DNA of 64,000 nt from NCBI GenBank assembly GCA_036387135.1, contig DASVUH010000057.1, positions 18,689-82,688 of the forward strand. Reading direction: 5' to 3'. Under the pieces are notes generated by a model. It was not told the DNA's origin, searched no databases, and saw nothing but the letters and a program-made list of their open reading frames with translations. Shown piece by piece: positions 43,830 to 51,834 of the stretch (position 1 is the stretch's first letter; each line of letters begins with the position of its first letter). A program made the translations under genes and the position numbers. This DNA comes from JALZCH01 sp036387135 (GTDB taxonomy: Bacteria > Acidobacteriota > Blastocatellia > Pyrinomonadales > Pyrinomonadaceae).

Positions 43830-44299
43830 ATTTCTCCTTAAATCCTTATTTTTGCTGTTCTCTAAATAAAAACTCTAAATACCTCGAATCTTTTACACGA
43901 ATAATCAAGGAAAGTCAACGAACTTTCAGCAAAAATTCCGTATTTCTGATAAAGAAAATAAAGTGTTTTCAAAATCGCGTTAAGAGTAACGCTTCAAGGT
44001 ACAATCTTTCAATAATTTTACTATCGAAGTCAACTTATTTTTGCTCCATTAGGTTGACACTTTCGTGTAATAATTCTAAAAAAGTTTAGATTTCTTCACA
44101 TTTTATATTTTTTATCGAATAAAAAAGTGACAAAACCTGAAATTATCATTCGGATTAAAGCTGAAAACGCTTGGTTAAGTGTTTTCTCTTAAAAGTTTGC
44201 GCCGTTTTGTCGGCGAAAAAAGTTGTAAAAAATTTGCGGCGCGCACTTGCCGCCGTAAAAATTGGCAATAAGTTAAATTTATTTTCTGGAGCAGAAAAA
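43830..44299. other. Intergenic region upstream of xylF
   Basis: About 470 bp, strongly AT-rich. No supported ORF. It has a TTGACA at 44054 and a small GC hairpin (GCGGC at 44236 with GCCGC at 44249) before xylF. Confidence 0.5.
44054..44082 (+). promoter_or_regulatory. Possible promoter of xylFGH
   Basis: TTGACA at 44054-44059 with a poor -10 (TAAAAA) after 17 bp. The overlap with a GACAC/GTGT inverted repeat could be an operator. The leader would be about 210 nt. Confidence 0.3.
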
Positions 44300-45367
44300 A
44301 TGCGAAAAATTGTTTTATTAATGTTCGTTTTAACGGCAGTTTTGACAAATGCCTGTGTCAACGCCCCGCAAAACGGTAACACCGCCGCCGGTCAACCGCA
44401 AAACACGGGCGCCAAGATTAAAATCGGTTTTGCGATGGACACGGTTAAAGAAGAGCGCTGGCAGCGTGACCGGGATGCGTTTGAAAAGCATTGCAGAGAG
44501 TTAAATGTGGACTGCGTCGTGACGGTCGCCAACAATAGTGCCGAACGGCAGGCGAACGATGTCGAAAATCTTTTGACACAAGGCGTTAACGTTCTCGTCA
44601 TCGCGCCGCACGACGCGACGCAAGCCGCTTCGATGGTTGATAAAGCCAAAGCTCAAAACGTGCCGGTAATCAGCTACGACCGGCTAATAAATTCCGATAA
44701 AATTGACCTTTATATTTCCCACCAGGTTCCGGTTATCGGCAGAAAAATGGCTGAATACGCTTTGCAGAAAAAACCGAGCGGAAATTACGTGATGGTTTAC
44801 GGCGCTTCGACCGATAACAACTCTCACATTATGAAAAAAGCGCAACTTGAGGTTTTAAAAGCTCAACCGGGTGTTAAAATCGTCGCCGAACAGCATATTC
44901 CCGATTGGAGTCGTGAACAGGCTTTGAATTTCGCCGAAAACACTTTGACGCAGCAAGGCGACAAAGTTGACGTATTCGTAGTTTCCAACGACGGAATGGC
45001 TTCCGGCGTGATTGCCGCTTTGGACAAAAGAGGTTTGAGCGGAAAAATTCTCGTCACCGGACAAGACGCCGACAAACCCGCGCTGCAATCAATCGCCGAA
45101 GGCAAGCAGACAATGACCGTCTATAAACCGATTATTCCGCTCGCCAACAGCGCGGTTGAAGCGGCAATAAAGCTTGCGAAAAAAGAGTCTTTGAGCGGCG
45201 TAACCCAGTTTCAAAACGATGCTATCAAAAAGAGCGTTCCGGCAACTTTGCTCGAAGTCGTCTCGGTTGATAAAGACAATCTGATGCAGACCGTAATCAA
45301 AGACGGCTACGCGAAATACGAAGACGTTTACGCGAACGTCCCGCCCGATCAAAGACCCAAGCAATAG
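44300..45367 (+). CDS. xylF: Xylose-type ABC transporter substrate-binding lipoprotein
   Basis: A periplasmic sugar-binding protein of the D-xylose type. The ATG at 44300 has a GGAG ribosome site. The signal ends in a lipobox (VLTNAC). The segments KIGFAMDTVKEERWQRDRDAF, VSNDGMASGVIAALDKRGL, GQDADKPAL and KQTMTVYKPI follow E. coli XylF closely. It is 355 residues. It heads the xylF-xylG-xylH operon. No xylose isomerase, kinase or XylR is near, so the sugar is inferred. Confidence 0.92.
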   Translation: MRKIVLLMFVLTAVLTNACVNAPQNGNTAAGQPQNTGAKIKIGFAMDTVKEERWQRDRDAFEKHCRELNVDCVVTVANNSAERQANDVENLLTQGVNVLVIAPHDATQAASMVDKAKAQNVPVISYDRLINSDKIDLYISHQVPVIGRKMAEYALQKKPSGNYVMVYGASTDNNSHIMKKAQLEVLKAQPGVKIVAEQHIPDWSREQALNFAENTLTQQGDKVDVFVVSNDGMASGVIAALDKRGLSGKILVTGQDADKPALQSIAEGKQTMTVYKPIIPLANSAVEAAIKLAKKESLSGVTQFQNDAIKKSVPATLLEVVSVDKDNLMQTVIKDGYAKYEDVYANVPPDQRPKQ

Positions 45368-45474
45368 TCTGGCGAGTCTGGCGAGTGGTGAGTCTGGCGA
45401 GTCAACAGAAATTTATTTTCTTTTGATTCCTTCGACTCGCCAGACTCGCCAGACTCGCCAGACTCGCCAGACTC
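45367..45474. repeat. Intercistronic inverted-repeat element with 9-bp units (GTCTGGCGA)
   Basis: Three copies of GTCTGGCGA (one interrupted by GTGGTGA) at 45367-45400 face four and a half copies of ACTCGCCAG at 45435-45474. Spacer of 34 bp, AT-rich. The first base of the left arm is the last base of the xylF stop codon. The xylG GTG start (45476) follows the right arm after one base. Confidence 0.92.
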
Positions 45475-45475
45475 T

Positions 45476-46990
45476 GTGACTGCATTACTTGAAATGCGCT
45501 CGATAACAAAAGAATTTCCGGGCGTGCGCGCTTTGGACGGAGTGACGTTTGATTTGCGCGCCGGGGAATTTCATTCGCTCGTCGGCGAAAACGGAGCGGG
45601 AAAATCTACGCTGATGAAAGTTTTGTCGGGCGTTTATCCGGCGGGAAGCTACGGCGGCGAGATTTTTATAGACGGCGAGTTAAGGCAGTTTCGCGGAATT
45701 CGAGATTCCGAAACGGCTGGCGTAGCGATTATCTTTCAAGAATTATCGCTCGTCAAAGAATTAACCGTCGGCGAAAACATCTTTTTGGGGCGTGAACCGA
45801 GCCGATTCGGAATCGTGAATTGGGGCGAGCTTTACGCGCGTGCCGCAAAATTGCTCGAAGATGTGCATCTTCCGATAAATCCGCGCACATTGGTCGGAAA
45901 TCTCGGAATCGGGCAGCAGCAGCTTGTCGAAATCGCCAAAGCTCTCTCGCAAAACGCGCGCATTCTGGTTTTGGACGAACCGACCGCCGCTTTGACCGAA
46001 TCGGAAGTCGAAACGCTGTTTGAAATTCTGAAAAATTTAAAATCGCGCGGCGTCGGAATGATTTATATTTCGCACAAGTTAGGTGAAGTTTTTCAAATGA
46101 GTGACCGCATCACGGTTTTGCGCGATGGAAAAACCGTCGGTACGGAAGCTGCGGAAAATCTGACGAAAGAAAAAGTCATTTCTTTGATGGTTGGGCGTGA
46201 AGTCGGTGATATTTTCCCGAAATCCGAACACGAACGCGGCGCAGTCGCGCTCGAAATCCGCAATTTAACCGCCGCCGATACCGAACACGCCGGGCAAAAT
46301 GTGGTGGAAAATGTGAGTTTTTCCGTCAGAAAAGGCGAAGTTTTGGGAATCGCAGGTTTGATGGGAGCCGGTCGGAGCGAGCTTTTGATGTCGCTTTTCG
46401 GCGCGCACGCGGGACGAGTTTCCGGCGAGATTTTTATTGAAGGCGAAAGAGCTTCAATAAATTCCCCGGCTGACGCAATTCGTCACGGAATCGGTTTTGT
46501 CACCGAAGACCGCAAACGGCTCGGTTTGATTCTCGATCAGACGGTTTTAAATAATATGACGCTCGCCGGACTTACAGAATTAAGCGGTCGTTTTATCACG
46601 CATCGCGGGCGCGAAAAAACTTTCGGCGAAAAAGCCCGGAAAGATTTGCGCGTTAAAACAAGCTCGGTCGAAACAATCGTCGGCACTCTTTCGGGCGGCA
46701 ATCAGCAAAAAGTCGTGCTGGCAAAATGGCTGCTGACGAATCCGAAAATTTTATTTTTGGACGAACCGACGCGCGGGATTGATGTCGGCGCGAAACAGGA
46801 AATTTACGCCAACATTAACGAGCTGGCGAAACAAGGTTTGGCAATTGTGCTGGTTTCTTCGGAATTGCCCGAAGTTTTGGGGCTTTCAGACCGGATTCTG
46901 GTTTTGCACGAAGGGCGAGTGACCGGAGAGTTTATTAAAACCGAAGCCACGCCGGAAAAAGTAATGGCGGCGGCGACGGGGAATGTTTGA
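45476..46990 (+). CDS. xylG: Xylose-type ABC transporter ATP-binding protein
   Basis: Two ABC cassettes in one 504-residue chain, as in sugar ABC2 importers. The first has GENGAGKSTLMKVLSG, the signature region LGIGQQQLVEIAKAL, and LDEPTAALT. The second has GLMGAGRSELLM, the SGGNQQKVVLAKWL signature and FLDEPTRGIDVG. The start is GTG directly beside the repeat arm, with no Shine-Dalgarno. It is followed by the GxxExxY cassette and xylH. Confidence 0.93.
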   Translation: MTALLEMRSITKEFPGVRALDGVTFDLRAGEFHSLVGENGAGKSTLMKVLSGVYPAGSYGGEIFIDGELRQFRGIRDSETAGVAIIFQELSLVKELTVGENIFLGREPSRFGIVNWGELYARAAKLLEDVHLPINPRTLVGNLGIGQQQLVEIAKALSQNARILVLDEPTAALTESEVETLFEILKNLKSRGVGMIYISHKLGEVFQMSDRITVLRDGKTVGTEAAENLTKEKVISLMVGREVGDIFPKSEHERGAVALEIRNLTAADTEHAGQNVVENVSFSVRKGEVLGIAGLMGAGRSELLMSLFGAHAGRVSGEIFIEGERASINSPADAIRHGIGFVTEDRKRLGLILDQTVLNNMTLAGLTELSGRFITHRGREKTFGEKARKDLRVKTSSVETIVGTLSGGNQQKVVLAKWLLTNPKILFLDEPTRGIDVGAKQEIYANINELAKQGLAIVLVSSELPEVLGLSDRILVLHEGRVTGEFIKTEATPEKVMAAATGNV

Positions 46991-46999
46991 TAAAACGGT

Positions 47000-47479
47000 T
47001 TTTACCGCAGAGAGCGCTGAGGAGACGCAGAGGGCGAGGAGATGAATTTTCAAAATGTGAATCAAATAACTGATGCGGTTATTGGCGCGGCGATTGAAGT
47101 TCATAAAAAACTCGGTCCCGGATTGCTTGAATCCGCTTATAAAGAATGTTTGACGAGGGAATTCATTTTAAGAGAAATCAATTTTGAAAGAGAAAAACCT
47201 TTACCGCTCGAATACAAAGGCATTCGTTTGGAGTGCGGTTACCGGCTGGATTTTCTGATTGAAAAATTGGTTGTCGTCGAAATTAAATCGGTTGACGCGT
47301 TAAATTCAATTCACGAATCACAATTGATTACTTATCTCCGCCTCGGCGAATGGAAAATCGGATTACTAATCAATTTCAACGTTGAAAAACTAACAAACGG
47401 AATCCGCCGCAGAGTTTTAAACTACAAAGAATAATCTCTTATTGCCCTCTGCGTCTCCTCAGCGCTCTCTGCGGTAAAA
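47000..47479. mobile_element. GxxExxY cassette with perfect 36-bp inverted ends
   Basis: Two perfect 36-bp inverted repeats (47000-47035 and 47444-47479) flank one gene. Each arm is an imperfect 10-11 bp tandem (CGCAGAGAG, CGCTGAGGAGA, CGCAGAGGG). The cassette sits between xylG and xylH. No target-site duplication is seen at its ends, and no transposase is encoded. Similar CGCAGAG-type repeats are known beside GxxExxY genes in other bacteria, which is recalled, not searched. Mobility is an inference. Confidence 0.7.
47042..47434 (+). CDS. GxxExxY protein (PD-(D/E)xK-like, PDDEXK_3)
   Basis: A 130-residue protein with GPGLLESAYKECL, the family's name motif, and LDFLIEKLVVVEIKSV, which fits the acidic-E-x-K core of a PD-(D/E)xK nuclease fold. 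The ATG at 47042 lies just after the left repeat, whose AGAGGG end can act as the ribosome site. GxxExxY proteins have no established function. The gene is between two transporter genes that normally adjoin, so it is an insertion. Confidence 0.9.
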   Translation: MNFQNVNQITDAVIGAAIEVHKKLGPGLLESAYKECLTREFILREINFEREKPLPLEYKGIRLECGYRLDFLIEKLVVVEIKSVDALNSIHESQLITYLRLGEWKIGLLINFNVEKLTNGIRRRVLNYKE

Positions 47480-47492
47480 TCTTCTAACCAAA

Positions 47493-48644
47493 ATGAAAGA
47501 AACAGCAAACATCGGCAATTTTAAAATCAACACTTCCGCGCTCCGCGCTTACACGATGCTCGCGGCTCTGGCGGCAATCTGGTTTTATTTTTATTGGGCG
47601 ACGGGCGGGATTTTTCTGACGCCGCGCAATCTTTCAAATCTGATGCTGCAAACATCAGTGACCGGAGTTTTGGCGGTCGGAATGCTGATGGTGATTGTCG
47701 CGGGGCAAATTGATTTGTCGGTCGGCGCAGTTCTGGGGCTTGCGGGCGGAGTCGCGGCAATCGCTTTGACGAATTGGAATTACGGACTCTTGCCTTCGAT
47801 TCTGCTGGCGATTTTAATCGGCGTCGGAATCAGCCTGTTTCAAGGCTCGCTCGTCGCTTACGCCAAAATTCCCGCGTTTATCGTGACTCTCGGCGGTTTG
47901 CTCGCGTGGCGCGGCGCAATCAAAGGCGTTACGCAGGGCGAAACGATTCCTGTTTCCGAAGCGAGCTTCAAATCAATCGGACAATCTTACGTTTCGCCGG
48001 AAACCGGCTGGGCGATTGCGGCTCTGGCGATTTTAGCGGTTTTGTTTTTCGCTTTTCGGCAACTGCGCGCTCAGCGCGAATTTGTTTCGGAAAACGCGAG
48101 CGCCGTATCGGTGATCGTTCCGGCTGCACTGCAAATCGCGGCTATCATCGGATTTATTTTTCTGATGAACGCTTACGCCGGAGTGCCGATTGCGGTTTTG
48201 ATTTTGCTCGTCGTCGCTTTTCTCGGATTTTTTATCACCAACAACACGACATTCGGTCGCTATCTTTACGCCATCGGCGGCAACCCGGACGCGGCGCGTC
48301 TGTCGGGAATTAACAACGAGCGCAATATTCTCGCGGTTTACGCTCTGCTCGGCGCTCTGACCGGAATCGCGGCGCTGATTTTCACCGCCCGCGTCGGTTC
48401 AGCCAGCCCCGACGCCGGAACTTTGAAAGAACTCGACGCAATCGCGGCTTGCGTCATCGGCGGCGCGAGTTTGATGGGCGGACGCGGAACGATTTTCGGA
48501 GCGTGTTTGGGAGCGTTGATTATGGCTTCGCTCGATAACGGAATGTCTCTCTTAAACGTCAAAGATTTTATGCAGGACATTATCAAAGGCTCGATTCTCG
48601 TTGCTGCGGTTGGTTTGGATATGATCGGCAGAAGACAAAGCTAG
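47493..48644 (+). CDS. xylH: Xylose-type ABC transporter permease
   Basis: A polytopic inner-membrane permease of 383 residues with about ten hydrophobic segments. Visible landmarks are VLAVGMLMVIVAGQIDLSVGA (typical of sugar ABC2 permeases), AFIVTLGGLLAWRGAIKGV, LYAIGGNPDAARLSGIN and IGGASLMGGRGTIFGA. It completes the transporter with XylF and XylG. It begins 13 bp after the right cassette repeat, so it is expressed through the cassette or by a promoter within it. Confidence 0.93.
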   Translation: MKETANIGNFKINTSALRAYTMLAALAAIWFYFYWATGGIFLTPRNLSNLMLQTSVTGVLAVGMLMVIVAGQIDLSVGAVLGLAGGVAAIALTNWNYGLLPSILLAILIGVGISLFQGSLVAYAKIPAFIVTLGGLLAWRGAIKGVTQGETIPVSEASFKSIGQSYVSPETGWAIAALAILAVLFFAFRQLRAQREFVSENASAVSVIVPAALQIAAIIGFIFLMNAYAGVPIAVLILLVVAFLGFFITNNTTFGRYLYAIGGNPDAARLSGINNERNILAVYALLGALTGIAALIFTARVGSASPDAGTLKELDAIAACVIGGASLMGGRGTIFGACLGALIMASLDNGMSLLNVKDFMQDIIKGSILVAAVGLDMIGRRQS

Positions 48645-48800
48645 AGCTTAAATATGAAAATATATTCAATATTTAATACCTGTATTATCTAGAAGATCAA
48701 GCGCTAGATTAATCCGAAGATAATGACAATGAAAGATACCAATTTGATATAATCAAGAGTGTAATCTTTTTAGCACTATGATTAATTTTTGCAATTAATA

Positions 48801-49547
48801 TTAAGTATTAGCTTCTTTTGGTTTTCCTTTGCCAGTTAAAACCTCATCTTTAAGATTTAGAATAGCTTTTCGTTTTTCTTCTCTAATGGCTGGCACAACA
48901 TAAATCTCATGTAATACCTCTGTAAGAGCAGAAAGAATCAGTCGTAGATGTTTTGATTCCCATCCATCATAGGATTCTTCGTGAACTTTAGTACTTGTTA
49001 CTTGTTGAATAGTAAGAAGGGTATCAAAAAATATAGGATCAAGATTAGGATTTATACTCTTTAACGATTTTACTCGATCTTCGTAGTTATCCCCCGTGCC
49101 ACCTTGGAGTATAGTAAGTTCATAAACGACCTTTCGCGCGCAAGCGGAAGCTCCGGTTAAGAAGTTACTTTTCAAACATCCTTCAGCTTCTGTAATTAGT
49201 TCACGGAGAACTTTAGGAATTCGATTATCAATAACGAAGAAGGACGTAGGCACAGAGTAGAAAAAAGCTTCATCAATATTTTCAATGTCAGAAGTAAAAC
49301 GATACCAAATGCCAGCAGAACTACTGGCATATTGTATGATTTCCAAATCCCGATACGACAGGTGCATAGACTTATTATGACAAGATTGACATTCAACAAA
49401 GTAGACGAAACACTTCTTCGATTCTGTCCAATCAAAGACGTATCTTGACCTTACTGCATATGCGACATTACGGCGATTACAATATGGGCAATTGTAAACA
49501 TAGCGGTCTATAAAATAACGGGCATCAAGTTGAGAATGGTCTGGCAT
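48801..49547 (-). CDS. Zinc-ribbon protein with a DUF4145-like domain
   Basis: Not recognised in function. From the ATG at 49547 it has 248 residues: a zinc ribbon (CPYCNRR and CQSCHNK near the N terminus) and, in the second half, KVLRELITEAEGCLKSNFLTGASACARKVVYE-like helices resembling DUF4145, often found with restriction or phage-defence genes. It is AT-rich, opposite in strand and alone between xylH and rimP, so it is probably acquired. The longer TTG start is not supported. Confidence 0.65.
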   Translation of the reverse strand: MPDHSQLDARYFIDRYVYNCPYCNRRNVAYAVRSRYVFDWTESKKCFVYFVECQSCHNKSMHLSYRDLEIIQYASSSAGIWYRFTSDIENIDEAFFYSVPTSFFVIDNRIPKVLRELITEAEGCLKSNFLTGASACARKVVYELTILQGGTGDNYEDRVKSLKSINPNLDPIFFDTLLTIQQVTSTKVHEESYDGWESKHLRLILSALTEVLHEIYVVPAIREEKRKAILNLKDEVLTGKGKPKEANT

Positions 49548-49710
49548 GAGACTTACTAATCCTCCAAATACGATCTTACATATTAAGTGAACGATCAACA
49601 AAAGTGGAAATAACCAAGAGAATGTGCAATGTAATTTATCTCGAATCTTGCCTTATATTCGATTGCTCTGTATAATCTTATTTTCCTTCGGAAGGCGATG
49701 AAGTAATCCG

Positions 49711-49738
49711 GTGGGTTTCGCGCCCACTTTTTCTTTGC
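49711..49738 (+). promoter_or_regulatory. Hairpin with U tract upstream of rimP (possible attenuator)
   Basis: GTGGGT (49711-49716) pairs with GCCCAC (49722-49727) around TTCGC, followed by TTTTTCTTT. The hairpin is about 40 bp upstream of the rimP start and looks like a small intrinsic terminator or leader element of the nusA operon. Confidence 0.45.
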
Positions 49739-49764
49739 CTGAAAAACGATTGGGAAAAGGGGAA

Positions 49765-50283
49765 ATGGAGAATCTTCGAGTTACAGAGCGGGTGCGGGAA
49801 ATTGCCGAGCGGGTTGCCGCCGAGAGCGGGTTGGAATTGGTTCATGCCGAATTTGTCGGGAGCGGGCGAAATTCCGAGTTACGGGTTTTTATTGACAAAC
49901 CCGGCGGCGTGACGGTAGACGATTGTACGCACGTCAGTCACACGCTGGGAACAATTCTCGACGTTGAAAATTTTATTTCTTCCAATTACGCGCTGATTGT
50001 TTCGTCGCCCGGTTTGGAACGCGAGCTTTACAATTTGCGGGATTACGCGAAATATGCCGGAAGTTTGGCGAAATTAAAGGCTCGTCAGCCGATTGGAAAT
50101 CAACGCAATTTTCGGGGTCGAATCATTGGGGTCGAAGGCGAGACGGTGATTTTTGACGATAAAACAAACGGGCGAGTCGAGATTCCGTTTGAACAGATTG
50201 CCAAAGCAAATCTGGAAATTGACATCGAAGAAGAATTCAGGAAAGCCGCCGAACGCGAACAGGAAAAAGCGGCGGCAGAATAA
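49765..50283 (+). CDS. rimP: Ribosome maturation factor RimP
   Basis: RimP assists the late assembly of the 30S subunit. The ATG at 49765 (MENLRVTERV) has a GGGG ribosome site. It is 172 residues. The N-terminal domain has LELVHAEFVGSGRNSELRVFIDKPGGVTVDDC, then SPGLERELYNLRDYAKYAGSLAKL, typical of the family. The C-terminal SH3-like part ends in an acidic helix. First gene of the nusA operon. Confidence 0.93.
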   Translation: MENLRVTERVREIAERVAAESGLELVHAEFVGSGRNSELRVFIDKPGGVTVDDCTHVSHTLGTILDVENFISSNYALIVSSPGLERELYNLRDYAKYAGSLAKLKARQPIGNQRNFRGRIIGVEGETVIFDDKTNGRVEIPFEQIAKANLEIDIEEEFRKAAEREQEKAAAE

Positions 50284-50307
50284 TCTGAGCAGAATAGTTA
50301 GGAAAAA

Positions 50308-51678
50308 ATGACATCAACGATTGCACAAAATATTGACGCGCTGTGCGCCGAACACAATATTGACCGCGAGCTTGTGGTCGAAGCGGTAAAAGACGCCGTG
50401 CGCGCCGCCGCGCGCAAGCAGTTTAAAATTCAGGACAAAACCGGCGACGCGCTTCAGGTTGACTGGAACACGGAAGACGGCGAGATCGAGATTTCGGTTT
50501 TAAAAACCGTCGTCGAAGAAGTCGAAAGTCCGACGACCGAATTGTCGCTCGCAGAAGCGATTGAATTGGCGGGCGAAGAAGTCGAGCTTGGCGACCAGCT
50601 TTTGATTCCGCTTTCGCGCGAAGAAATGGGACGCATCGCGGCGCAGACCGCTAAGCAGATTCTCGTGCAAAAAGTGCGCGAAGCGATTCGGGACAACGTT
50701 TACGAGCAGTATATTGACAAAAAAGAAGAAATTGTTTCGGGCGTCGTCAAGCGTTTCGAGCGCGGCGATATGATTGTTGATTTGGGAACCATGGAAGGCG
50801 CTCTGCCCAGAAATCAACAAGTCCGCAGCGAAAACTGGAATCAGGGCGAGCGTATTCGCGCCGTGATTCACGATGTCAACAAAGACCCGAAAGGGCAGCA
50901 AATCGTTTTGTCGCGCACCAGCCCGGAGTTTGTCAAACGCTTGTTTGAAATGGAAGTGCCGGAGATTTACGACGAAACGGTCGTTATAAAGAACGCCGTC
51001 CGCGAACCGGGCGAACGTGCGAAGATTGCCGTTGCATCTAACGAAAAAGACGTTGATCCGGTCGGGGCGTGCGTGGGTATGAAAGGCTCGCGCGTGCAAT
51101 CAATTATCCGCGAATTGCGCGGCGAGAAAATTGATATTATCGAATGGTCGGACGAGCCTTCGGTTTTTGCCGCCAATGCTTTGAGTCCCGCGAAAGTCAA
51201 TCAGGTTCGCATCACGGACATCGAGCGGCGCAAAATGGAAGTAATCGTCAACGAAGATCAGCTTTCTCTGGCAATCGGCAAAAAAGGACAAAACGTCCGG
51301 CTCGCGGCAAAGCTCGTTGATTGGGATATTGATATTCGCAACGAAGAAGAGCTGAAACGCGAAATCGCCAAGCAGATGGGCGAAATGATGGCTTCGGGCG
51401 CGCCCGTTCCGTTATCGGCTTTGCAAGTGGTCAACGCTTCGCAGACCGAAGATTTGAAAAAGCAGGGAATTGACGATATTGATAAGCTCGCCGCCGTTTC
51501 GGTTGACGATTTGGTTGAGTGGCTCGACATCAGTTTGGACGAAGCGGAACGAATTTTGGGTTCGGCTCAATCGGTCGTCGAAGCCAGAAACGCTTCGTCA
51601 AACGGCGCGGGCGGTGAAAATAGCGACACTGGGGAAGAAACGGTAAATACGGAGGACGAAAACCGGCAGGAAGCATAG
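50308..51678 (+). CDS. nusA: Transcription termination/antitermination protein NusA
   Basis: NusA binds RNA polymerase and nascent RNA and modulates pausing and termination. The 456-residue protein has the N-terminal domain, the S1 domain (VSGVVKRFERGDMIVDLG), two KH domains (VGACVGMKGSRVQSIIREL and IGKKGQNVRLAAKL) and a C-terminal helix-hairpin-helix-like region (KKQGIDDIDKLAAVSVDDLVEWL). An AGGA ribosome site precedes the ATG. Second gene of the operon. Confidence 0.97.
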   Translation: MTSTIAQNIDALCAEHNIDRELVVEAVKDAVRAAARKQFKIQDKTGDALQVDWNTEDGEIEISVLKTVVEEVESPTTELSLAEAIELAGEEVELGDQLLIPLSREEMGRIAAQTAKQILVQKVREAIRDNVYEQYIDKKEEIVSGVVKRFERGDMIVDLGTMEGALPRNQQVRSENWNQGERIRAVIHDVNKDPKGQQIVLSRTSPEFVKRLFEMEVPEIYDETVVIKNAVREPGERAKIAVASNEKDVDPVGACVGMKGSRVQSIIRELRGEKIDIIEWSDEPSVFAANALSPAKVNQVRITDIERRKMEVIVNEDQLSLAIGKKGQNVRLAAKLVDWDIDIRNEEELKREIAKQMGEMMASGAPVPLSALQVVNASQTEDLKKQGIDDIDKLAAVSVDDLVEWLDISLDEAERILGSAQSVVEARNASSNGAGGENSDTGEETVNTEDENRQEA

Positions 51679-51834
51679 GGCAGGAAAACAAAACGCGCTT
51701 CGGGCTGAGCTGTTTTTAAATGCTCAGCCTGATTTCGATTTTAGACAAATAACAATGGCTGTTTTTAAAGAAAAGATTTTGAGCAGCCGCCGAATTTGCT
51801 TCGGCAATAAAGCAAGCGAAAAAGAGCAAACAGA
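51679..51834 (+). other. Spacer between nusA and infB with small inverted repeats
   Basis: A 156-bp gap. GGCTGAGC (51703-51710) pairs with GCTCAGCC (51722-51729). Two smaller hairpins lie near 51757-51788 and 51789-51805. A 41-codon ORF (51755-51880) starts here and overlaps the infB start in another frame. No promoter is evident. Confidence 0.4.

Noticed and set aside
47000..47479. Classical insertion sequence
   Set aside because: It encodes no transposase, and the flanks show no target-site duplication; it is treated as a GxxExxY cassette.
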